From assembly GCA_964542585.1 (NCBI GenBank), contig CAZIUI010000001.1, positions 1-64,000 on the forward strand: a stretch of 64,000 nucleotides of DNA, written 5' to 3'. The notes below the pieces were generated by a model, which was not told the origin of the DNA, did no database searches, and saw only the letters and a list, made by a program, of their open reading frames with translations. The translations under genes were made by a program, and so were the position numbers. Source of the DNA: CAYYUA01 sp964542585 (GTDB lineage Bacteria; Bacteroidota; Bacteroidia; CAILMK01; CAYYUA01). Below, one piece after another: positions 17,702-24,601 of this stretch (position 1 is the first letter of the stretch; each line of letters starts with the position of its first letter).

Positions 17702-18042
17702 TTATGCAGTTTTATTAAGGCCGGAAACCAGGCAGATAAAGGAGTTGAACATTGGGGTCAGCATTATTTCATGGCGAATCCTGAACCTCAATTCCGGGAA
17801 TTATGGTAGAAATGGTATTGATGGCTAGTGCTATATAGCTGTAAGCTTATTTATTTAGCGGTTAGGCTATGAAAAATGATAACTTAGGTTATTTCAGGTT
17901 TTGCTGAAGTGGTTCCCTTCGAATCTTTCATTGCGAGTCATATCCTTTATAGAAAAATAAAGAGAAGCATTTTTTGTTAGTAACATTCCTAGTCAACCAT
18001 CCCATGAAGTTGCCTTTTTACTACTCATAAGTTCAAATAATC
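17702..18042. other. Non-coding stretch with a coding-like plus-strand fragment
   Basis: No intact gene. On the plus strand, codons 17687-17809 read a 40-residue open piece without a good start (...IKAGNQADKGVEHWG, then QHYFMANPEPQFRELW) before a stop. It looks protein-like but matches nothing I know. The rest, to the end of the sigma/barrel operon at 18043, shows nothing. Confidence 0.35.
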
Positions 18043-19440
18043 TTAAAAGGACTTGTTAATACCAAGAGACAACCCCCAATGCAAGGCTCTTCTTTTTGGA
18101 AGGACCCCGCTCTTGATATTAGAAAAAGCCTGACCTTCCAAGTTAGGGGCTGCTGTTATCGTCCATTGATCTGATAACTTATAGCCAATACCCGCCTTTA
18201 TCCGGTAACGAAGGTTTAAGCCTTCAACGGCATCCTGCTTAACTGATAGTAGCCTTTTTCCTTTACGGTTTGGTTCACTAAGTTTTACCTGACGGGCATT
18301 CAGACTGAACAAATAAGTAAGGCGAACCCCACCTTCAATAAACAATTCCCAATGCTGATTACTGCTCACCTTGTAGCGCAAGCCGACAGGCAGGCTAAAA
18401 CGGTGATATTGGTTAAGATGCGTTTGCGTTTTTCCCTGGAAAGTGGTATCAATTTGTGGAGGTGTAATTTGATTGATAATCGTATCCCCGGGACTTAAAA
18501 CCGTGGTGTCCAATTGAGCAGGCGTTACGGTGTCAATGGTCATTTCCTGGTAATCATGGTTAAATTGCTGCTGCTGGTATTCGTAACCCAACCCAGCTGT
18601 TAAGCTTAAGGCTTGGTTGAGCTTATAGTGAATTTGGGCACCTATTCTAAACCCTTTCCCATTAGCTTCTGCTGAACCGGCTTTTTCCAGTGAGGCACCG
18701 TTAAATTCTTCCTTGTTTTGATACTGGAATTGGCTTACAAAAGGTGTTGCTTTAAACCCTACCATCCAGCGGTTTTTAATGGAATCTTTCACCTTTACAT
18801 CAGGCTCTGATTGGAATGAATCCGCAAGCTGCTCGCTTTTAACCGTTGGCATAGGTCCGGGATTTTGCCCCAGCTTAATGGGGTTTAAATGGGCGCTTAT
18901 TAAAGGATAGCTTTGAAGTTGGCGTTTAATCGAAGGTCGCTTATCGGTTGATGAGGATCTACGGTAGGCCTGTTCATCCTGTGATTTAGTTGTCTCCGCT
19001 ACGGATCTATTCTGAGCAGGTCCGCTTTTGTTTGCCCTCATATTACTTTCAGATTGATGGGGGGTGTTATCTTGACTATCAGCTTTATCAGCTCCTGAAT
19101 TTTTACTTGCTATCGCATACTCAAGTATCTCCCTTAAGTATGGTAAGCTCGGTTTATTTTGCCCCCTTGCTAGGTCACGATTGTGAAAGGAATCAGTTGA
19201 TTTTGCGGAAGTATTAGCATCCTGCTTTGAAGATGATAAAGGATGGTTAAAGTCTGTATTGATCAGGATGGTGATAAGGCCAGTGATACCTAAAAGTAGA
19301 ACCGGAATTACCAATCCCAGAAAATACCTCCGCCTCCGCCTGGCCTTGATCCGACTTTGGATGCCTTCCCAGGTTCCGCGGGGAGGCTGCTTTTGATGCC
19401 CCTCGAACCGCCTTTTTATGGATTCTTCATCTAATCTCAT
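18043..19440 (-). CDS. Membrane-anchored outer-membrane beta-barrel protein paired with an ECF sigma factor
   Basis: A 465-residue protein whose ATG overlaps the stop of the sigma factor by 4 bases (ATGA), so it is co-translated. Residues 1-38 are cytoplasmic and basic (KARRRRR), like the short helical start of anti-sigma-like proteins. A membrane helix follows at about 39-61, then a long polar, Ser/Gln-rich linker (about 65-220). The C-terminal 240 residues have the alternating strands of an outer-membrane barrel (FRIGAQIHYKLN, LTAGLGYEYQQQ, HWELFIEGGVRLTYLF, LRYRIKAGIGYKL) and end LGINKSF with a terminal aromatic residue. Pairs of a sigma-70 gene and such a protein are common in Bacteroidota. 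The likely role is to hold or modulate the sigma factor in response to envelope state, which is inference. Confidence 0.75.
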   Translation of the reverse strand: MRLDEESIKRRFEGHQKQPPRGTWEGIQSRIKARRRRRYFLGLVIPVLLLGITGLITILINTDFNHPLSSSKQDANTSAKSTDSFHNRDLARGQNKPSLPYLREILEYAIASKNSGADKADSQDNTPHQSESNMRANKSGPAQNRSVAETTKSQDEQAYRRSSSTDKRPSIKRQLQSYPLISAHLNPIKLGQNPGPMPTVKSEQLADSFQSEPDVKVKDSIKNRWMVGFKATPFVSQFQYQNKEEFNGASLEKAGSAEANGKGFRIGAQIHYKLNQALSLTAGLGYEYQQQQFNHDYQEMTIDTVTPAQLDTTVLSPGDTIINQITPPQIDTTFQGKTQTHLNQYHRFSLPVGLRYKVSSNQHWELFIEGGVRLTYLFSLNARQVKLSEPNRKGKRLLSVKQDAVEGLNLRYRIKAGIGYKLSDQWTITAAPNLEGQAFSNIKSGVLPKRRALHWGLSLGINKSF

Positions 19441-19991
19441 GAGGTCTGATTTATCAACGCTGGATTGCGTGCTTTGACTTTTTCCTGCAGTAGCTTTTTA
19501 GCCCGTGCGTATTGTGATTTTGATGCCCCGGTGGAGATATTGAGTTCCTCAGCGATTTCAGGGTGGGAATACCCTTCTATGGCGTACAGGTTAAAGATCA
19601 AGCGGTAGCCCTCTGGTAATGTTTGAATGATTTCAAGTAGTTCGTCTGTGGAAAGTTGGGCTGTGATCGTTTCAGCTTCTCCGATGTCATATTGTTCATT
19701 TAGATTCATTTCAAAGCCCTGATGGGTTTGCTTTTTCCGGAAGGTGTCTAGGGCCGTGTTGACCATGATACCCCGTATCCAGCTTTCTAATTGGTCTGGT
19801 TTTTTCAGCTTTTGCAAATTGTTAAAAACTTTGATAAAACCCTCTTGCAGGATATCCGCTGCTTCTGCATCGTTAGCGCAATACCGGGCACAAATGCTCA
19901 TCATTTTTGGAGCATAGCGCTCGTAGAGTAGTTTTTGACTTTTTGGATGTCCTTTCAGGCACCCTTTCACGAGGCTTTGCAGATCAGCCAT
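19437..19991 (-). CDS. RNA polymerase ECF-type sigma factor
   Basis: A 184-residue sigma-70 family protein of the ECF class. Region 2 spans about 10-80 (LLYERYAPKMMSICARYC, then AADILQEGFIKVFNNL and the DNA-melting part LESWIRGIMVNTALD). Region 4 spans about 110-170, with the helix-turn-helix YSHPEIAEELNISTGASKSQYARAKKLL. Region 3 and 1.1 are absent, as expected for ECF. It is directly upstream of, and overlaps, the membrane/barrel gene, so it is probably regulated by it. No exact TAnnTTTG element precedes it, and it may have an autoregulated promoter with a different consensus. Confidence 0.93.
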   Translation of the reverse strand: MADLQSLVKGCLKGHPKSQKLLYERYAPKMMSICARYCANDAEAADILQEGFIKVFNNLQKLKKPDQLESWIRGIMVNTALDTFRKKQTHQGFEMNLNEQYDIGEAETITAQLSTDELLEIIQTLPEGYRLIFNLYAIEGYSHPEIAEELNISTGASKSQYARAKKLLQEKVKARNPALINQTS

Positions 19992-20052
19992 TGGTTTTCC
20001 TCATAACCTTGTATATCAATCTATGATCAAATACGAGGTAGTAAGTTAAAGT

Positions 20053-20096
20053 AAAATAGGCGAGAATTCTCAAATGCAGATATCCTCGCCTATTTT
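20053..20096 (-). terminator. Strong rho-independent terminator after the PrcB-like lipoprotein
   Basis: AATAGGCGAG (20055-20064) and CTCGCCTATT (20085-20094) form a perfect 10-bp stem with a 20-base loop and T-runs on both sides, so it can work in both directions. It closes the minus-strand gene ending at 20101 and isolates the sigma-factor operon downstream. Confidence 0.8.
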
Positions 20097-20100
20097 TTGG

Positions 20101-21090
20101 TTACTTATGGCACTTCCTGGTCACCGTTTTGATGTCGAATTTAACCGATCCTTTGACTTTGGGAACGGTCACAAACTTACTGGGCTGATTGATAGCACTA
20201 ATACCTACGCAACCTTGACCAGGCTGACGGTGCTCAAGAGTTACTGCAAGATTTTTATTCTTTTTGCAAACATCGGTTACAGCTAAGCGATAACCGCCCC
20301 GATTTTTCTCCCCTTGAAAAAGTGCCAGGACCATTTGTTGTTGGAAGTCTACTTTTGGTTTTGATCCATTGGTATTCCTGTGATGAACCTTCTGCCATAG
20401 CTTATCAAAAGCGTTTTGAGTTCGAATAACTTTTTCCTGGGCTTGTTTGATGCCGCTGAATTGATTTTTGTAGATCTCATGGTAAGGGAGCTGTTTACAG
20501 GGCTTTGCAGGTGGGTTGTTCGAACATTTTCCGCAGGTTTTCTGAGAAGCTTCATTAAAACTAACATTCAAATTTTTGTAAGCTTTGGGTAAGGCAGAAC
20601 GTTTTACTTTCACTAAGTGATAGGGGTTTAACTGAACATTTTGAACAGCGCATCCACTTTTGGGGGTGGTATTCTGGATCTTAACGGTTAGCTGATTTTG
20701 ATTACCACACAATTCCTGGATGCTAATGCAAAATCCACTGCTAGGCTTAGGGCCTTGGAAAGCTCCGATCACTATGTAATGCTTGAAATTTACCTGTGGA
20801 GCAGATTGGGGTAAGTTCAGCTTGCCCCATACCGCTTGCAATTGTTGGTTATTCACAATAACACGGTTTTGATCGGTGCTGTAGCTACTACGTTGTCCTT
20901 TTTTAAAGGTTTTCCAGGAGACCATGTTACCCGAACATTGGCTCTTAGAGCTGACATTACCCGATTGCGGTTCAGGTTTTGGTGTTAAGGGGCTGTTTTC
21001 GTGACATCCCATCAACAAAAAGCCGCTGACGATGACGGCTAGTGGTGCCATTAGCACTTTCGGTTTACACGAATGCTTTGCAAAAATCAT
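20101..21090 (-). CDS. Lipoprotein with two PrcB-like C-terminal domains
   Basis: A 329-residue lipoprotein (hydrophobic run ending LLMGC, Cys29). The mature protein has two copies of a fold like the PrcB C-terminal domain (PF14343). Copy 1 covers about 65-165 (SYSTDQNRVIVNNQQLQAVW...IVIGAFQGPKPSSGF...YHLVKVKRSAL). Copy 2 covers about 205-325 (NQFSGIKQAQEKVIRTQ...LWQKV...MVLALFQGEKNRGGYRLAV...KFVTVPK). The family pattern, a Trp-containing helix followed by xxVLAxFxGxxxxGGY, is seen in both. A Cys-rich linker (CGKCSNNPPAKPC) joins them. In spirochaetes PrcB is a subunit of a surface protease complex, but no protease gene is adjacent here, so the function is open. It is transcribed alone and ends at a strong terminator. 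Confidence 0.75.
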   Translation of the reverse strand: MIFAKHSCKPKVLMAPLAVIVSGFLLMGCHENSPLTPKPEPQSGNVSSKSQCSGNMVSWKTFKKGQRSSYSTDQNRVIVNNQQLQAVWGKLNLPQSAPQVNFKHYIVIGAFQGPKPSSGFCISIQELCGNQNQLTVKIQNTTPKSGCAVQNVQLNPYHLVKVKRSALPKAYKNLNVSFNEASQKTCGKCSNNPPAKPCKQLPYHEIYKNQFSGIKQAQEKVIRTQNAFDKLWQKVHHRNTNGSKPKVDFQQQMVLALFQGEKNRGGYRLAVTDVCKKNKNLAVTLEHRQPGQGCVGISAINQPSKFVTVPKVKGSVKFDIKTVTRKCHK

Positions 21091-21162
21091 AGGGTTTTAT
21101 TTTAGGAGTTCACCCTTTAGTCGCAACTCATTCGGGAATGGTTGCACGATGGGTTCATCAAC

Positions 21163-21196
21163 TTGGCATAGAAGCCTGTAAATCCCCTTATTTTTG
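21163..21196 (+). promoter_or_regulatory. Promoter with TATTTTTG -7 element, possibly giving a leaderless mRNA
   Basis: TATTTTTG (21189-21196) matches TAnnTTTG, with TTGG (21163-21166) 22 bases upstream as a possible -33. The ATG of the next gene is at 21202, only 5 bases after the -7 element, about where transcription should start. Confidence 0.5.
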
Positions 21197-21201
21197 TGTG
21201 T

Positions 21202-22473
21202 ATGGATGAAGGCAAAGTTGGAATAGTAGTAATCGGTGGCGGAGCTGCTGGTTTTTTTGCAGCCATTCATGCCGCCGAGCGCACCAAAAGGGCTGTGGTG
21301 ATATTAGAGCAATCCGGCAAGCTTTTGAGTAAGGTAAAAATCAGTGGTGGCGGACGCTGTAATGTTACCCATGCTTGCTATCATCCATCACAGTTGGTCA
21401 AACATTATCCACGAGGCGGCAAGAAGCTTTACAAACCTTTTCAAGCCTGGGCTACCCAGGATACGATTGACTGGTTCGAATCCCGTGGCGTTTCCATTAA
21501 GACTGAGCCCGATGGCCGCATGTTTCCGACCACTGACGATGCCCAGACCGTAATTGACACCTTAGTGGAGGCGGCCAAAGAGCGAGGCTGTACGATTCGA
21601 ACCAAATCAAGGGTTGAGGCAATTAAACCAAATGATGAAGGTTACCAGCTTACCTTGAATGGCGGAGAAACCCTTTACACCGAGCAGGTAGTGGTAGCCT
21701 CCGGCGGAAGTCCGAATGACAAAGGTTATAAGTGGCTGGAATACCTGGGATTGCCGGTGGTCAAGCCCTTTCCCTCATTGTTCACCTTTAATGTTCCGGA
21801 CTCCGGCTTAACGCATTTGCAGGGGCTATCAGTCCAGCGTGGCTGGGTGCAATTAGCCGGAACCAAGCACTGGCAGGAGGGACCGGTTCTTATTACGCAC
21901 TGGGGCTTCAGCGGCCCGGCTGTGATTAAGCTTTCGGCCTTTGCCGCAGAGTATCTTAATAAGCAGGCATACCAATTTCCCTTCCTTATCAATTGGGCTG
22001 GTAAGAAGCCGGAAACCGTCCTGGAAGAGCTAAAAATGCTAATTCATGCCCATCCAAAAAAGCTCGTAAAAAGCAATTCACAATTTGCCATTCCGAAGAG
22101 ACTTTGGGCTGCCTTTTGTGATAAGGCTGGCATAGATGCTCAAACCAGGTTTGGTGATTTGAGTAAAAATAAACGGAACGGTTTAATGGAAACACTGGTG
22201 CGTGATCCCTACTACGCTAAGGGCAAAAGTACCTACAAAGAGGAATTCGTTACAGCTGGAGGCGTAGATTTAAAAGCGGTAAACCTTGAAACCTTTGAGG
22301 CTAAGCAGTATCCAGGCCTTTATTTAACTGGGGAAGTACTGAATGTAGATGGGGTTACAGGTGGTTTTAACTTTCAGCATGCTTGGACCAGCGGGTATAT
22401 AGCGGGCAAAGCAGCTGGTAAGAAAGCAAAAATATCTGAGGTCCAAAACCAAGCAAATGCCTTGAAAGCGTAG
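21202..22473 (+). CDS. YhiN/HI0933-family FAD-dependent oxidoreductase
   Basis: A 423-residue flavoprotein of the HI0933/YhiN family (often annotated NAD(P)/FAD-dependent oxidoreductase). I take the ATG at 21202 rather than the GTG two codons before it, because the dinucleotide motif VIGGGAAGFFAAIHAA begins at about residue 9. The family mark GGGRCNVTHA follows at about residue 50, then HYPRGGKKLYKPFQAW and the C-terminal FAD-contact region VTAGGVDLKAVN and LYLTGEVLNVDGVTGGFNFQHAWTSG at about 350-405. The family is widespread and its reaction is not established. Its neighbours do not suggest one. The length fits the family (about 400). Confidence 0.92.
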   Translation: MDEGKVGIVVIGGGAAGFFAAIHAAERTKRAVVILEQSGKLLSKVKISGGGRCNVTHACYHPSQLVKHYPRGGKKLYKPFQAWATQDTIDWFESRGVSIKTEPDGRMFPTTDDAQTVIDTLVEAAKERGCTIRTKSRVEAIKPNDEGYQLTLNGGETLYTEQVVVASGGSPNDKGYKWLEYLGLPVVKPFPSLFTFNVPDSGLTHLQGLSVQRGWVQLAGTKHWQEGPVLITHWGFSGPAVIKLSAFAAEYLNKQAYQFPFLINWAGKKPETVLEELKMLIHAHPKKLVKSNSQFAIPKRLWAAFCDKAGIDAQTRFGDLSKNKRNGLMETLVRDPYYAKGKSTYKEEFVTAGGVDLKAVNLETFEAKQYPGLYLTGEVLNVDGVTGGFNFQHAWTSGYIAGKAAGKKAKISEVQNQANALKA

Positions 22474-22480
22474 CCGTTTT

Positions 22481-22514
22481 GTTAGGTGTCACCGGTAGGT
22501 TATGCCTACCTAAC
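22481..22514 (+). terminator. Inverted repeat after the flavoprotein gene, possible terminator
   Basis: GTTAGGT (22481-22487) / ACCTAAC (22508-22514), with an inner GGTAGG (22494-22499) / CCTACC (22505-22510), forms a hairpin 10 bases past the stop. No T-run follows, so it may be a rho-independent terminator of poor quality or an mRNA-stabilising hairpin. Confidence 0.35.
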
Positions 22515-22616
22515 GAATCTAAATAGCTTACATGCAACCCTTTGCCTTACATATGCGACTAAGCATAAGTACCCTTCGATTACCATTTTTGAACAATCCA
22601 TTCTAAACCTGCCTTT

Positions 22617-23111
22617 ATGATGCGCTTTAGTTTTTGTCTTATCCTTTTAATGCTTGGTTTCATAGCTTGTGATGAAGATAAAGCTATTCCTCCTGCCAAG
22701 TCGCAACCTTCGCCCTTACAGGATACCGCTCTAATATTTGGCACATACTACGGATTCTGCTTTCCTCCGGACTCCTGCGTCCATATTTATAAATTGGCTG
22801 ATGGCAGGGTTTATAAGGACACAACTCATCATTACCCTCATGATACTAGTTCCTACAGGTTTTTAGCAATTGACACGCCTCATTACCAAAAGGTAAGAGA
22901 ACTAAAAAAAGCCTTTCCCCGAAGGCTTATTACGGATACGGCTACCAAGCTGGGATGTCCGGATTGCCGTGATCAAGGAGGATATTATGTAGCCTTGAAA
23001 ACTGATAAGTATGAAAAAAGATGGCTGATTGATACGGATCTTGATGCCGTATCGCCTTTCCTACGGCCCTTTTTGCGAAAAGTTGATTCCGCTATGCACC
23101 AGTTACCTTAA
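22617..23111 (+). CDS. Small lipoprotein of unknown function
   Basis: A 164-residue lipoprotein. The N-terminus MMRFSFCLILLMLGF is a lipoprotein signal ending in FIAC (Cys18), followed by a charged, Pro-rich tether (DEDKAIPPAK). The mature domain has about six Cys residues, including SCVH near residue 60 and CPDC near 120, and beta-strand character. I do not recognise a family. Similar small proteins in Bacteroidota are of unknown role. It follows the flavoprotein gene after a gap of 143 bases with a hairpin, so it is probably independent. It runs toward thiL, whose stop is only 14 bases away (convergent). Confidence 0.7.
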   Translation: MMRFSFCLILLMLGFIACDEDKAIPPAKSQPSPLQDTALIFGTYYGFCFPPDSCVHIYKLADGRVYKDTTHHYPHDTSSYRFLAIDTPHYQKVRELKKAFPRRLITDTATKLGCPDCRDQGGYYVALKTDKYEKRWLIDTDLDAVSPFLRPFLRKVDSAMHQLP

Positions 23112-23125
23112 AAACCTGTTATTGT

Positions 23126-24187
23126 TCAGCTGCTTTCGCCTTTCTGCTGCTCAGTAAAGGCATTCCATCCCTGAGCTTTTAGCTCATATTCGTTATTGGA
23201 ACGGGTTACTAGCTTGCGTCCTTCATTTGCCGGCATCATAGTGCCAACCACGGAAATGTCCCTCACTCCGCTAATAGCTTCGTAAGCTGATTCGCTAAGG
23301 GTAAACATAAGCTGATACTCATCTCCCCCGTTTAAAACACAAATTGTGGGGTCTAAGCTAAATTCCATTGCCCGCTTGTAGGTTTCGTCCGGAATGGGTA
23401 ACTCAGCCTCCTGAATCCGGCAGCCTAAGTTGCTTTGCTTGCAGATATGAAGGATATCCGAGGCCAATCCATCGGAAATATCGATCATGGCATTGGGCTT
23501 AACTTTGTAGGATGAAAGCATATCAACCATGTCACGCCGGGCTTCCGGTCGCAAGTGCTTTTGGAGAATCGTATCATAACCGCCCAAACTGGGCTGACTA
23601 TCCGGGTTATCCATAAACACCTTTTTCTCTCGCTCAAGAACGGTCAAGCCAAGCAAAGGCGCACCCAAATCCCCGCTGACGCAAATTAAATCGCCATCCT
23701 GGGCACCACTCCGGTACGTAAGGGCTTCAGGTTTGGCCTGACCATAGGCTGTTAGGGAAAGGACCAATCCACTCAAGGAAGAAGTCGTATCGCCCCCTAC
23801 CAAATCCACGCCATAGGTCTCGCAAGCCACGCGCATGCCGCTGAACAAGTCTTCTACCATCTCAACAGAGAACTTCTGGCTCATACCAATCGATACCACA
23901 ATCTGCTGGGCGTAGGTATTCATGGCATAGATATCAGAAATAGTGGCAATCACAGCTTTGTAACCCAGATGCTGAAGAGGGGTGTAAACCAGATCAAAGT
24001 GAATGCCCTCCAAAAACATATCAGTAGAAGTAACAGTTGTACCTTCTTCATTTTGAATAACAGCTGCATCATCCCCTATGCCCTGCAGGCTGGTTGGGTT
24101 TTGAATAGGACCCTGCTGCTTAAACTTTTCAATCAAGCCGAACTCGCCTAATTGACTAATGGGCGTAAACGTTTGCTGTTGATCCAT
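23126..24187 (-). CDS. thiL: Thiamine-monophosphate kinase
   Basis: A 353-residue kinase that makes thiamine diphosphate from thiamine phosphate with ATP, the last step of cofactor synthesis. It has the ThiL/AIR-synthase-like signature GIGDDAAVI (about residues 36-44), TSTDMFLEGIHFDL (about 53-66) and the later DLVGGDTTSS (about 124-133). The ATP-binding Asp/Gly-rich segments SGDLGAP and ISDGLASDI (about 237-245) are present. The C-terminal half ends with a typical GGDEYQLMFT. A TACCTTTG -7 element sits 30 bases before the ATG. No other thiamine gene is nearby, so it is a stand-alone gene. Confidence 0.95.
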   Translation of the reverse strand: MDQQQTFTPISQLGEFGLIEKFKQQGPIQNPTSLQGIGDDAAVIQNEEGTTVTSTDMFLEGIHFDLVYTPLQHLGYKAVIATISDIYAMNTYAQQIVVSIGMSQKFSVEMVEDLFSGMRVACETYGVDLVGGDTTSSLSGLVLSLTAYGQAKPEALTYRSGAQDGDLICVSGDLGAPLLGLTVLEREKKVFMDNPDSQPSLGGYDTILQKHLRPEARRDMVDMLSSYKVKPNAMIDISDGLASDILHICKQSNLGCRIQEAELPIPDETYKRAMEFSLDPTICVLNGGDEYQLMFTLSESAYEAISGVRDISVVGTMMPANEGRKLVTRSNNEYELKAQGWNAFTEQQKGESS

Positions 24188-24216
24188 AGCGTGAAGATGG
24201 TTTGAATTTGAAAAAT

Positions 24217-24224
24217 CAAAGGTA
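24217..24224 (-). promoter_or_regulatory. Bacteroidota -7 promoter element (TACCTTTG) for thiL
   Basis: TACCTTTG on the minus strand matches TAnnTTTG and lies 30 bases upstream of the thiL ATG. The -33 region is not conserved. Confidence 0.45.
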
Positions 24225-24601
24225 GGGACGGTTTCTGGAAGTACTAAGCATGATTTTCCACCTGCCTTTTTAATTTCCTTTCAAATGCGGCTTTTGTCTG
24301 CAAAAAGGCTGGTGGTGAAGGAAAAGTTTTTTAAAAATTAAGTAAACCTTCTCGTATATTTACTGGCTTAGGTGAATTGTAAATACGGCAAAAATGTGCT
24401 TTAACGTTATTAGAATTAATACAAAAGCGTCTAAAAGTTAGGCATGTAAAGCTTATTGTAATACGGTTGACGGCGAAGCTGCATGACTACATTTAAAATT
24501 TTTACGGAAAAAAAGGAATTGGATACAAATGGCTCATTGTTTTGTTATATGAAAAAGTTAACTTTCGTAAAATTCTTTTTTTTTGTGAATATGATTTGTT
24601 T
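24225..24601. other. Intergenic region upstream of the giant T9SS gene
   Basis: About 380 AT-rich bases between divergent genes. They include TATATTTA near 24355, one base off TAnnTTTG, as a possible start site for the plus-strand gene. No coding sequence is supported, and the 20 in-frame codons before 24602 start at a TTG and lack a signal-peptide character. Confidence 0.35.
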
